This document shows, in pieces, positions 25,927-34,299 of a stretch of DNA of 64,000 bases (positions are counted from its first letter, which is position 1; every line of letters starts with the position of its first letter). The stretch is from Coriobacteriia bacterium (lineage in GTDB: Bacteria; Actinomycetota; Coriobacteriia; WRKU01; JAENWW01). Below the pieces are notes generated by a model. The model was given only the letters and a program-made list of their open reading frames with translations, made no database searches and was not told the origin of the DNA. The stretch lies in the NCBI GenBank assembly GCA_016649875.1, contig JAENWW010000001.1, positions 62,001-126,000 of the forward strand. Reading direction: 5' to 3'. Made by a program: the position numbers and the translations under genes.

Positions 25927-28569
25927 CTATCTTTCGCGACTTACTTCGCCGATAACATAAGCGAGCACTTCGGGGATCTTCTCGATGTTCACGCCGCCGC
26001 CTTGTGCCATGGTCGGCTTTCCTCCGCCGCGACCGTCGAGCATGCCGGCGACGTGTTTGACAAGTGCCCCGGCGTTGAAACCGCGCGTGACGGCTGCATC
26101 GTTACCCGCCGCCATGAAGACCGGTTTGCCGGTTTCTGCATCGGTTCCGATGATGAAGGCCGCATCGATGCCGCGGACACGGATCATGTCCCATCCCGGG
26201 CGCAATCGCGCAGCCGTTATGTCTTCGAGCTCGGTGACGACGATCTTGTATCCGTTGACGACATGCGGATGCTCAACAATCGAGTCCAACGCTTCGGAAG
26301 CCTGCTCGACATCGCCGCGTTTGGCGACTGCCGCGAATTCTTTGAGTTTCCCGGTAAGTGCCACAGCCCTCTCCGACACGTCGCGCCACGGCGTATTGAA
26401 CACTGCAGCCGCCCCGCGTAGTTCAGCCTGCTGATCGAGCGAGTAGTTGTACGCATCGAAACTCGTCACAGCCTCGATGCGACGTAAATTGGCGCCCACC
26501 GAAGACTCACTGACGATTTTGAAGAAACCGATTTCAGAGGTCCTTCCGATGTGCGTTCCTCCGCACAACTCTTTGCTGAAATTTCCCGCCTCGAGTACGC
26601 GAACGAAATCACCGTATTTTTCACCGAAAAGAGCCGTCACGCCGCTCTCTCTGGCGGTATCGAGCGATGTCTCGTAGTTGCGTACCGGATGATTCTCGAA
26701 TATTTTCGCATTGACGAGACGCTCGATTTTATCGAGTTGTTCTGACGACAATGCTTCGTAATGCGTGAAGTCGAAGCGCAACCGATTGAAAGAGACCAAG
26801 CTTCCGGCTTGCGAAGCATGCGAACCCACCACTTTGTGAAGTGCCCAATGCAACAGATGCGTTGCCGTATGGTTGCGGCGAATGCGCTCCCGACGCAAGA
26901 CATCGATGCGTGCAGTCACACTGTCTCCGACCGCGATTTCGCCCTCCTCGATGTGCGCTATGTGCACACGAAGCGTTTTTTCCTTCATCTTCGTGTCGGT
27001 TACCTGCAGAGATCCGATCGTCGAATCCTTTTGAGCTCCGTGAACTCTGAGGGTACCGGTGTCACCGATCTGTCCGCCCTGCTCTCCGTAAAACGGCGTC
27101 TTGTCCAAGATGACCTCGACATCGCCGCTCTGCGCGCGCTCGACGCTTTTACCGTCGAGGATGAGGGCGATGACTTTGCCGGTGTCCTCGTCATGGTCAT
27201 AGCCGGTAAAAATCGTCGGGCCGCCTTTCTTGAGGACTTCGGAATACACACCGCCATACGTACCCCACACATTGTCCTTCACGTGCGAGCGCGCGCGATC
27301 TTTTTGCTTTTTCATTTCAGATGTATAACCGGCCTCGTCGACCGCGACGCCCTCTTCTTGCGCGATTTCAAGCGTCAGATCGAAGGGGAACCCGTAGGTG
27401 TCATGCAGCGTGAATGCGGCGAGACCGCTGAGAGCCTCTCCCTCTTTGAGCGCGGAAAGCTCCTCATGAAGAAAACTCAGCCCCGTACGAAGTGTGGCGC
27501 CGAAACGCTCCTCTTCGGAGCCGATGATGCTCTCGACCAAATCGTGGTGCGTGACGATTTCGGGATATACCTGTCCCATGAGTTCGACGACTTTATCCGA
27601 CATGCGTGTCATGAACGGCTCGGTCGTTCCGAGCAGCTTGCCGTAGCGAACGGCACGGCGCAAAAGACGACGAAGCACATACCCGCGGCCCTCGTTTGAA
27701 GGCAGAATGCCGTCGGCAATCATGAAGGTGACCGAACGGGCATGGTCGGCGATGATACGAAGGGCCACATCGGTCTTGGCATCGACACCGTACTTCTCTC
27801 CGGTTATTTCTTCGGCGAGAGTTATCAAATCATGCATTTCATCGATATCGTAGTTCGATTGAGCATGCTGTAAGATTGCGGCGATGCGCTCGAGTCCCAT
27901 GCCGGTATCGATGTTTTGCCGAGGAAGCGGTGTCAGGTTGCCGTCTTCGTCTCTGTCGTACTGCATGAAAACGAGATTCCAATATTCGAGATAACGGTCG
28001 CAGTCGCACCCCACCGCACAGTCTTCTTTCCCACAAGAAAACTCAGGTCCTTGGTCGTAGTACAGTTCGGAACACGGTCCGCAAGGTCCGGTCGGACCGG
28101 CGGCCCAAAAGTTATCCTCTTCACCGAGTCGGACTATCCGCTCGGGTTTGATATCCGTCTCCTCGAGCCAAAGGTCATAAGCGTCGTCGTCGTCGGTATA
28201 AATCGACACCCAGATACGTTCCTTTTCAAGCTTGAGGACATCGATGGAAAACTCCCACGCCCAACGAATGGCTTCGCGCTTGAAATAATCCCCGAAGCTG
28301 AAGTTGCCGAGCATCTCGAAAAATGAAAGATGGCGTCCCGTCGTCCCGATGATGTCGATATCGGTGGTGCGAACGCATTTTTGGACCGTCGTCGCGCGTG
28401 TGAACGGGAGCTTTTTCACCCCGAGAAAAACCGGTTTGAACTGAACCATGCCGGCAGCCGTCAAAAGCAGCGAAGGGTCGTCGGGTATCAAAGATGAGCT
28501 CGGACGACGGACGCATCCTTTGCTCGCGAAAAAGTTCAAGAAACTTTCTCTGATTTCTGCAGTTTTCAT
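25927..28569 (-). CDS. alaS: Alanyl-tRNA synthetase
   Basis: Charges tRNA-Ala. At 880 residues it is full length: catalytic domain with MKTAEIRESFLNFF and TVQKCVRTTDID, the editing domain with the zinc-binding NHTATHLLHWALH and ELCGGTHIGRTSEIG, and the C-terminal DHHA1-type domain with GGRGGGKPTMAQGGG. A catalytic-domain insertion has the cysteines of SCGKEDCAVGCDCDR. AAGGAG is 11 nt upstream of the ATG. Upstream there is no T-box. Two copies of AGCTATAA lie 13 nt apart in the leader region around 28614-28640. Confidence 0.98.
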   Translation of the reverse strand: MKTAEIRESFLNFFASKGCVRRPSSSLIPDDPSLLLTAAGMVQFKPVFLGVKKLPFTRATTVQKCVRTTDIDIIGTTGRHLSFFEMLGNFSFGDYFKREAIRWAWEFSIDVLKLEKERIWVSIYTDDDDAYDLWLEETDIKPERIVRLGEEDNFWAAGPTGPCGPCSELYYDQGPEFSCGKEDCAVGCDCDRYLEYWNLVFMQYDRDEDGNLTPLPRQNIDTGMGLERIAAILQHAQSNYDIDEMHDLITLAEEITGEKYGVDAKTDVALRIIADHARSVTFMIADGILPSNEGRGYVLRRLLRRAVRYGKLLGTTEPFMTRMSDKVVELMGQVYPEIVTHHDLVESIIGSEEERFGATLRTGLSFLHEELSALKEGEALSGLAAFTLHDTYGFPFDLTLEIAQEEGVAVDEAGYTSEMKKQKDRARSHVKDNVWGTYGGVYSEVLKKGGPTIFTGYDHDEDTGKVIALILDGKSVERAQSGDVEVILDKTPFYGEQGGQIGDTGTLRVHGAQKDSTIGSLQVTDTKMKEKTLRVHIAHIEEGEIAVGDSVTARIDVLRRERIRRNHTATHLLHWALHKVVGSHASQAGSLVSFNRLRFDFTHYEALSSEQLDKIERLVNAKIFENHPVRNYETSLDTARESGVTALFGEKYGDFVRVLEAGNFSKELCGGTHIGRTSEIGFFKIVSESSVGANLRRIEAVTSFDAYNYSLDQQAELRGAAAVFNTPWRDVSERAVALTGKLKEFAAVAKRGDVEQASEALDSIVEHPHVVNGYKIVVTELEDITAARLRPGWDMIRVRGIDAAFIIGTDAETGKPVFMAAGNDAAVTRGFNAGALVKHVAGMLDGRGGGKPTMAQGGGVNIEKIPEVLAYVIGEVSRER

Positions 28570-28680
28570 CTAATATCAAGCTCCTTATTTCAAGCGAAAA
28601 CCATGCTCTTTCAGCTATAAAAACAGTAGCTATAAGGATACCACGAGAATATTTGCGTCGCTGTCATCGAAGGCGCCGTT

Positions 28681-29193
28681 CTAAGACTCTTTCGGTGCGC
28701 CGCCAGCCATACCCTCGCCTGCCTCGATTCCGACTTGATAATAACCCGACTTCGGCTTAGAAGTAGGAGCGTTTAAGACATTGGGATTTGATTGCAATCC
28801 TTTTTTGTTGTTTTTAACGGCTCTCTTGACGCGCCATGAATGAATGAACCTGTCGGTGAGGCCGGTGACGATTTCCGTCGGTGCGTTCACAATGCCAGAA
28901 ATCGTCTCCCCGACCGAGGAAACTCTTTCCGAAGTTTCTTCGAACGAAGAAATGATGCCGTCGATACGCATCAGTTCGGCGTTCACAGCATCCATGGTTA
29001 TGTCGGTCTTCTTGATGATGGGAACAGAAGCGTCGCGCAATTCAACGATTGCCTTCGTCGCCTCGACCGATGTTTCATTGAGAGAATCCACGAGAACGGT
29101 GACATGCGAGAGCACTTTAATCACGTAGATGAGCGCCGCGATGGCGAGAACGATGAAAATCCCGAGCAAAATCGTGATGACTGTTTGGTCCAT
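28681..29193 (-). CDS. DUF948 membrane-anchored protein
   Basis: Small protein of 170 residues with one N-terminal membrane helix (about residues 5-27) and a long helical, coiled-coil-like segment (about 28-110) rich in Val, Ser, Glu and Thr, as in the DUF948 family. The tail (about 120-170) is basic, then glycine-rich and apparently disordered. Function is unknown; family members often sit beside rarA and alaS. GGAGGT lies 7 nt before the ATG, and a tandem repeat lies immediately upstream of that. Confidence 0.8.
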   Translation of the reverse strand: MDQTVITILLGIFIVLAIAALIYVIKVLSHVTVLVDSLNETSVEATKAIVELRDASVPIIKKTDITMDAVNAELMRIDGIISSFEETSERVSSVGETISGIVNAPTEIVTGLTDRFIHSWRVKRAVKNNKKGLQSNPNVLNAPTSKPKSGYYQVGIEAGEGMAGGAPKES

Positions 29194-29211
29194 GAGAACA
29201 CCTCCGACTAG

Positions 29212-29243
29212 ATATATACCAGTTTATATACCAGTTTGGTATT
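29212..29243. repeat. Tandem AT-rich repeat upstream of DUF948 gene
   Basis: The minus strand reads two copies of AAACTGGTATATA in tandem, the first copy also forming ATACC-AAACT-GGTAT, a 5-bp hairpin. The repeat lies just upstream of the DUF948 ribosome site and ends beside the rarA stop. It may be promoter or operator sequence (TATATA within), but this is not certain. Confidence 0.45.
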
Positions 29244-29245
29244 AT

Positions 29246-30574
29246 TTATGGTTTTTTACAACCCGGATATTTTTCACCGCGCTGCCCTTCCCATCCTCTG
29301 ACGGTGGGCCGATAGAACTTGTGTGACGAAAGGCCGTCGGGTAGATATTGCTGCCGCACCCAAGCACCCTCGAAATCATGGGGATAGCGGTAGGGACCGT
29401 ATTCATCGCTGCCCGGTCGATGTCTGTCGCGCAAATGATTGGGGACAAAATGCGGTTTACCCGAACGCACTTCCGCAAGCGCCTCGTCGATGGCGAGATA
29501 ACTCGCATTGCTTTTGTCGGCGAGTGCGAGATAGGTGGCGGCTTGAGCTAAGTTGATACGGCATTCCGGCATTCCTATTACCTCCGTCGCTCTAAACGCC
29601 GCCGTAGCGATGAGGAGTGCGCGAGGATCGGCGTTTCCGATGTCTTCGGATGCGAGAATCATCATGCGTCGTGCGATGAATTTCGGGTCTTCGCCACCGG
29701 CGAGCATGTGGGCGAGCCAATACACCGCGGCATCGGGATCGCTGCCCCGCATCGACTTGATGAAAGCCGAGATGACATCGTAATGGTTGTCGCCGCGCTT
29801 ATCGTAAGGAAGTTGGCGCGTCGGGATGACTTCTTCGATCATATCACGTGTTATAGTCACGATTTTTTGCGGAGTCGTCTGCTCGTTGTTCACGGATTGC
29901 GCGAGTTGGGCCACGAGCTCGAGCGTCATGAGCGCGTTGCGAGCATCTCCCGCCGCCATGTAGGATATGTCCTCGAGAACACCGGAATCGACTAGGTAGC
30001 CGCCGTTAAGCCCCCGCTCATCGGCAAGCGCCCGTTTAAGAATATCCACCACGGCCGAAGTCGAAAGCGACTTGAGCTCGATGACTCTGGATCGACTGAC
30101 CAGAGGTGCGTTCACTTCGAAAAAGGGATTTTCGGTCGTGGCACCGATGAGAATGACCGTACGGTCCTCGACGGCATGTAAAAGCGCATCTTGCTGTGAT
30201 TTCGAAAAACGGTGTATTTCATCGATGAACAATATGGTGCGCATACCCTGAACGCCGAGACGACTCGATGCCGACGCGATGGCTTTTCGCAACTCTGCGA
30301 CGGTGCCGGTGATAGCTGAAACTTCTTCAAAGTATGCGTTTGACAGGCCGGCAATGATACGGGCGAGACTGGTTTTACCCGTCCCTGCGGGACCGAAGAG
30401 AATTATGGAAGAAAGAGTATCGGCGTTGACGGCACGGCGAAGCCACGTGTTTTGTCCGACGACCTCTTCTTGCCCGAGAAAGTCATCGAAAGTCGCGGGG
30501 CGCATGCGAACTGCGAGAGGCGCGACTTTTCTTCGATTGGCGTCGCCCATCTGATCGAACAATGAGTTTTGCAC
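29246..30574 (-). CDS. rarA: Replication-associated recombination protein A
   Basis: AAA+ ATPase (MgsA/RarA) acting at stalled replication forks. MRPATFDDFLGQEEVVGQ at the N-terminus, Walker A GPAGTGKTSLAR, Walker [10 protein letters not shown], sensor 1 IGATTENP and the C-terminal SAFIKSMRGSDPDAAVYWLAHML of the tetramerisation domain are all present. The frame is open further upstream, through the 6S RNA region, but GTG 30574 has AGAGAGG upstream and gives VQNSLFDQMGD (442 residues). It lies downstream of aspS and the 6S RNA, an order also known around rarA in Bacillus. Confidence 0.95.
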   Translation of the reverse strand: MQNSLFDQMGDANRRKVAPLAVRMRPATFDDFLGQEEVVGQNTWLRRAVNADTLSSIILFGPAGTGKTSLARIIAGLSNAYFEEVSAITGTVAELRKAIASASSRLGVQGMRTILFIDEIHRFSKSQQDALLHAVEDRTVILIGATTENPFFEVNAPLVSRSRVIELKSLSTSAVVDILKRALADERGLNGGYLVDSGVLEDISYMAAGDARNALMTLELVAQLAQSVNNEQTTPQKIVTITRDMIEEVIPTRQLPYDKRGDNHYDVISAFIKSMRGSDPDAAVYWLAHMLAGGEDPKFIARRMMILASEDIGNADPRALLIATAAFRATEVIGMPECRINLAQAATYLALADKSNASYLAIDEALAEVRSGKPHFVPNHLRDRHRPGSDEYGPYRYPHDFEGAWVRQQYLPDGLSSHKFYRPTVRGWEGQRGEKYPGCKKP

Positions 30575-30596
30575 GTATGCCCTCTCTTTTATGCGT

Positions 30597-30782
30597 AACC
30601 GCGCCTTGTTCTGAGGTCGTAAGGGTGAACCTGCTGTAAACAGGTGGGTGCTCGCATCAGACATTCCAGCTTCCACAACGTATACGGAGGATCCCTGTCT
30701 TGTCTGAAATTAAAGCTCCCTGGTCGAAAGTGTTGGTTCAGCCGCGTTTTATGCGACCCCAGATCAAGACGCGATATTTCAA
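30597..30782 (-). ncRNA. ssrS: Probable 6S RNA
   Basis: The only long non-coding gap of the window (30575-30934) lies between aspS and rarA, the same neighbourhood as a 6S RNA in Bacillus subtilis. The minus-strand transcript folds like 6S RNA. A long terminal stem pairs 30753-30773 with 30601-30621 (about 19 of 21 positions, with G-U pairs). A large central bubble follows, and its 3' side holds a small hairpin (30629-30645, ACCTG/CAGGT). An apical stem pairs 30701-30707 with 30657-30663. 6S RNA mimics an open promoter and binds sigma70-type RNA polymerase. Ends are approximate. A TATATA box at about 30811-30817 could be its promoter. The rest of the gap (to 30934) shows nothing clear. Confidence 0.75.
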
Positions 30783-30934
30783 GGCTATCGAACACAGTCA
30801 GTGTACCTCTATATATAACCGATTTTAAGAAGAATACACATTTCTTTTATGGAGATTTAAGTAGATGCTAACCGACTGCACGGGCACTGCGAACACGCAT
30901 CGATCGACCCGACGAGGAGTGTTTTTTCTCACCA

Positions 30935-32704
30935 TCAGTCGATGCGTATATGCGCTTCCTTAAGTTGGCGAGGTGTGACGTTGCTCGGGGAGCTCGACAT
31001 GGGATCCCCGCCGCTCGAGGTCTTGGGAAATGCGATGACATCGCGAATCGAATCGGCACCGGCCAATACCATGATCAAGCGATCGAGACCGAGCGCGATG
31101 CCGCCGTGCGGTGGCGCACCGAAAGAAAGCGCCTCGAGAAGGAAACCGAACTGGTCGGCGGCCTCCTCCTCCTTCAAGCCTATGACTTTGAGCACGCGCA
31201 TTTGAAGTTCTTGATTATGGATACGAAGCGTTCCGCCGCCGATTTCAAGCCCGTTCATGACCAAGTCGTAAGAGTACGAAAGGACATCGCCGGGATTGCT
31301 CTCGAGGGTATCGAGATACTTCTCATGCGGAAGCGTGAACGCGTGATGCGTGGCAGTCCAGCCGCCGGTTTCTTTGTCGGGAAGGAACATGGGGAAATCC
31401 ACAACCCACAGCGGCGCGTGGCCCGCACGCTCGATGCCGAGTTCATCTGCCAGTCTGAGACGGATGATACCGAGCACCTCATTTGCCACATTGATTTCAT
31501 CGGCGATGAAAACGAGTAAGTCTCCGACTTCGACATCGGTTGCTTGCCGTAGGTCCGTGATCTCCTCTTCGGTGAAGAACTTCGCAATGGGGCTCTTGAC
31601 TTCGCCGGTGCTCGGAAAAGCAATCCACGCAAGCCCTTTCGCCCCGCTGTCGAGAGCGAGCTTGTTGAATGCATCGATTTTGCTGCGACTGAAGTCACCG
31701 GCGCCCTTGGCATTGATCGCTTTGACCACACCGCCGCCGGCCACTGATCCGGAGAACACTTTGAAGCCGCATTCTTTGACGATGTCGCTCACATCGACCA
31801 GGTTGAGCCCGAAACGGATATCGGGACGGTCCGAGCCGTAATCGTTCATCGCATCATGCCACGTCATCCGGCGAAGCGGAGTTACAAATTCGTGACCGGC
31901 CGATGCCATCACATCGCTCATGACATCTTCCATCATCTTGAGAATGTCATCCATCTTCACAAACGACATTTCGATGTCGACTTGCGTGAATTCGGGCTGG
32001 CGATCGGCACGCAAATCCTCGTCGCGGAAGCACCGGGCGATTTGATAGTAGCGCTCGATTCCGCCCACCATCAACAACTGCTTAAACAGCTGAGGAGATT
32101 GAGGAAGGGCATAAAACTTGCCGGCGTTGAGGCGCGAAGGCACGATGAAGTCGCGCGCACCTTCCGGCGTCGACTTGTTGAGAATCGGAGTCTCGACCTC
32201 TAAGAACCCGCGCTGTGCGAGAGCGGAACGAAAGGTCTGCGTCACCTTGTCGCGCAGAACCAACGCACGCGCGACTTCGGGACGACGAATGTCGAGATAG
32301 CGCCATTTCATGCGGGTGAGCTCATCGGTGTCAATCCCCTCCTCGATTTCAAAGGGAGGAGTTTTCGAGCTATTGAGCACCTCTATCGAACTTACGACGA
32401 CTTCGACTTGTCCAGTTATCATGCCCTCGTTGACGGTACCTTCGGGGCGCAGACGCACCGTCCCGGTGACCGCGACCACCCACTCGGGACGAATCTGCTC
32501 CGCTATCTTGAACGCTTCGCCGGCATGATCGGGGTTAAAGGTCACCTGGACGATGGCGGAACGATCGCGCAAATCCACGAAAATCAAACCGCCGTGATCG
32601 CGACGCTTGCCGACCCATCCGGCAAGGGTCACTTCTCGACCGACGAGATCTGCCGTTACCTGATCATTTACGTGTGTGCGAATCGAATACATACCGTCAA
32701 ACAT
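30935..32704 (-). CDS. aspS: Aspartyl-tRNA synthetase
   Basis: Class II synthetase of bacterial type, 589 residues. An N-terminal OB-fold anticodon domain (EVTLAGWVGKRRDHGGLIFVDLRD; seen as VTLAGWVGKRRDHGG) precedes the catalytic core with motif 2 RYYQIARCFRDEDLRADRQ and PEFTQVDIEMSF, the bacterial GAD insertion domain, and motif 3 GIALGLDRLIMVLAG. The start I use is ATG 32704 with AGAAGG 6-7 nt upstream. Whether it also charges tRNA-Asn cannot be told. It follows hisS by 82 nt, with a hairpin between them. Confidence 0.97.
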   Translation of the reverse strand: MFDGMYSIRTHVNDQVTADLVGREVTLAGWVGKRRDHGGLIFVDLRDRSAIVQVTFNPDHAGEAFKIAEQIRPEWVVAVTGTVRLRPEGTVNEGMITGQVEVVVSSIEVLNSSKTPPFEIEEGIDTDELTRMKWRYLDIRRPEVARALVLRDKVTQTFRSALAQRGFLEVETPILNKSTPEGARDFIVPSRLNAGKFYALPQSPQLFKQLLMVGGIERYYQIARCFRDEDLRADRQPEFTQVDIEMSFVKMDDILKMMEDVMSDVMASAGHEFVTPLRRMTWHDAMNDYGSDRPDIRFGLNLVDVSDIVKECGFKVFSGSVAGGGVVKAINAKGAGDFSRSKIDAFNKLALDSGAKGLAWIAFPSTGEVKSPIAKFFTEEEITDLRQATDVEVGDLLVFIADEINVANEVLGIIRLRLADELGIERAGHAPLWVVDFPMFLPDKETGGWTATHHAFTLPHEKYLDTLESNPGDVLSYSYDLVMNGLEIGGGTLRIHNQELQMRVLKVIGLKEEEAADQFGFLLEALSFGAPPHGGIALGLDRLIMVLAGADSIRDVIAFPKTSSGGDPMSSSPSNVTPRQLKEAHIRID

Positions 32705-32742
32705 CAGTAACCTTCTCTTTCTCGAACCTAGAGAGAAAACTT

Positions 32743-32758
32743 GTCGCGCCGAAGCGCG
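32743..32758 (-). promoter_or_regulatory. Hairpin with TTCG loop between hisS and aspS
   Basis: Minus strand TCGCGC-TTCG-GCGCGA makes a perfect 6-bp stem with a stable UUCG tetraloop, followed by ACAAGTTTTCTC. It lies 30 nt after hisS and about 40 nt before aspS. It may be a weak terminator, an RNA-stability element or an attenuator. Confidence 0.5.
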
Positions 32759-32786
32759 AATAAGCATTTTTTATAACTTTGCTATT

Positions 32787-34064
32787 TTAGCAGGTTTGCC
32801 CTTTAATCTCTGCGGCAACCTGATCCGTCGTTATGAGCTTTTCTTCTTTTGTGGCCATATTGCGCAATCGGACCATGCCGTCGGCCTGTTCATCCGGCGC
32901 AAAAATAAGCACGAAGCGGGCGCCTGCGTGGTCGGCTTGCTTGAACTGTGCTTTCAGAGACTTATGCGCCACATCCACAAGCGCGCCGAACCCGAGACGA
33001 CGCAACCGACTCGTCAACTCGAACGCCTCTGACCTGAACGCGTCATCCGCAGTTGCGACATAGACATCTATCGAAGGACCGGAATCGAAAGTAACGCCGG
33101 CTGCTTGAAGGACGAGAAAGGTCCTCTCGAAGCCGAGAGCAAACCCGATTCCCGGTGTCGGCTTGCCGCCGAGCGACTCGAAGAGTCCGTCGTAGCGGCC
33201 GCCTCCTCCGATGGCATTTTGAGACCCGAGCCCGTTATCGACCTGAATTTCGAATACGGTGCCCGTATAGTAGTCCAAACCGCGAACGAGGGTGAAGTCT
33301 TCGACATAGGGGACGTGCGCGCCGTCGAGAAGTGCAAGCACCTGCGCATAGTGATCTGAGCAGTCGCCGCACAGTTCGTCTTTGAACTTCGGCGCCGAGG
33401 TGAATACCTGTCGACACGACGGATTTTTGCAGTCGAACGCCCGAAACGGATTGGTGTCGGCGCGCTTGTTGCATTCTTCGCACAACTCCGTACCGTGAGC
33501 ACGTATGAACGCGGCGACTTTATCGCGATACGCGGGTCGACATGCAGCATCGCCCATCGAGTTCACGAGAAGGCGCATCGACGCGGCCGGAACACCCAAT
33601 TCGATGAAATAATGCCACAGCATGATGATCATTTCGGCATCGGCCGCAGGCTCGGTCAACCCGAGTGCCTCGGCACCGATTTGATAGAACTGTCGTTGGC
33701 GCCCTTTTTGCGGACGTTCGTAACGAAACATCGGGCCGCCGTAGTAGAGTTTAGCCGACTGTCCGTTCGCCGTTAGGGAAGCGTTTATGGCAGCGCGCAC
33801 GACACTGGCGGTATTCTCAGGACGCAGCGTGAGCGAACGACCGCCCTTATCGTCGAATGTATACATTTCCTTGTTGACGACATCGGCCGCCTCGCCGATT
33901 CCGCGCGAGAAGACTTCGGTATTCTCGAAAATAGGCGTGTATATCGGCTCATAGCCGTAACGACTGAAAACCGAATTCGCCGTATCGGTGAGATACTCCC
34001 ATGCCCGCGCATTGGCGCCGAGCAAGTCGACTGTTCCTTTGGGGGCTGTATACTTGTCAGCCAC
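32787..34064 (-). CDS. hisS: Histidyl-tRNA synthetase
   Basis: Class II synthetase for tRNA-His. Motif 1 region APKGTVDLLGANARAW, LTLRPENTASVVRAA, the motif 2 MFRYERPQKGRQRQFYQIGAE, the histidine-specific LVRGLDYYTGTVFEIQ and motif 3 GFALGFERTFLVL are present, with a C-terminal anticodon domain. A cysteine-rich patch (CEECNKRADTNPFRAFDCKN, CGDC) lies in the insertion domain, as in many bacteria. The start is GTG 34064 with AAGGAG 7 nt upstream, giving 425 residues; the longer frame to 34223 runs through the promoter. It heads a hisS-aspS unit. Confidence 0.97.
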   Translation of the reverse strand: MADKYTAPKGTVDLLGANARAWEYLTDTANSVFSRYGYEPIYTPIFENTEVFSRGIGEAADVVNKEMYTFDDKGGRSLTLRPENTASVVRAAINASLTANGQSAKLYYGGPMFRYERPQKGRQRQFYQIGAEALGLTEPAADAEMIIMLWHYFIELGVPAASMRLLVNSMGDAACRPAYRDKVAAFIRAHGTELCEECNKRADTNPFRAFDCKNPSCRQVFTSAPKFKDELCGDCSDHYAQVLALLDGAHVPYVEDFTLVRGLDYYTGTVFEIQVDNGLGSQNAIGGGGRYDGLFESLGGKPTPGIGFALGFERTFLVLQAAGVTFDSGPSIDVYVATADDAFRSEAFELTSRLRRLGFGALVDVAHKSLKAQFKQADHAGARFVLIFAPDEQADGMVRLRNMATKEEKLITTDQVAAEIKGQTC

Positions 34065-34101
34065 ATCGTGCTCCTTAGTGTGAGAGGGAATGCAAGTTCT
34101 C

Positions 34102-34107
34102 ATTATA
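34102..34107 (-). promoter_or_regulatory. -10 box for hisS
   Basis: Perfect TATAAT in CGGTATAATGAGA, 38 nt upstream of the hisS GTG, leaving a leader of only about 30 nt. The -35 region (GTTAAA) matches poorly. The short leader leaves no room for a T-box. Confidence 0.6.
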
Positions 34108-34225
34108 CCGACTTTTTCCCTCCTTTTAACGAAGGGCACCTTTTGAAAAATGGCCCCTTTCGCCTCGAACATTACTTTACGTAAACAACACGCAGGGAAA
34201 TGACGTCGATGTGCACTTTCCAACG

Positions 34226-34231
34226 TATACT
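34226..34231 (+). promoter_or_regulatory. -10 box for the L,D-transpeptidase gene
   Basis: TATACT in ACGTATACTGTG, about 70 nt upstream of ATG 34300 and divergent from the hisS promoter. No convincing -35 box is seen. Confidence 0.45.
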
Positions 34232-34299
34232 GTGCCTACTGTTAGCGAGTTGTCTGCATGTTTCTTTTCATATGCAGATTCTTTATGTGGAGAGATGAC

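Noticed and set aside
25909..34257. T-box riboswitches before alaS, aspS or hisS
   Set aside because: No T-box core sequence was found, and the hisS leader is only about 30 nt long.
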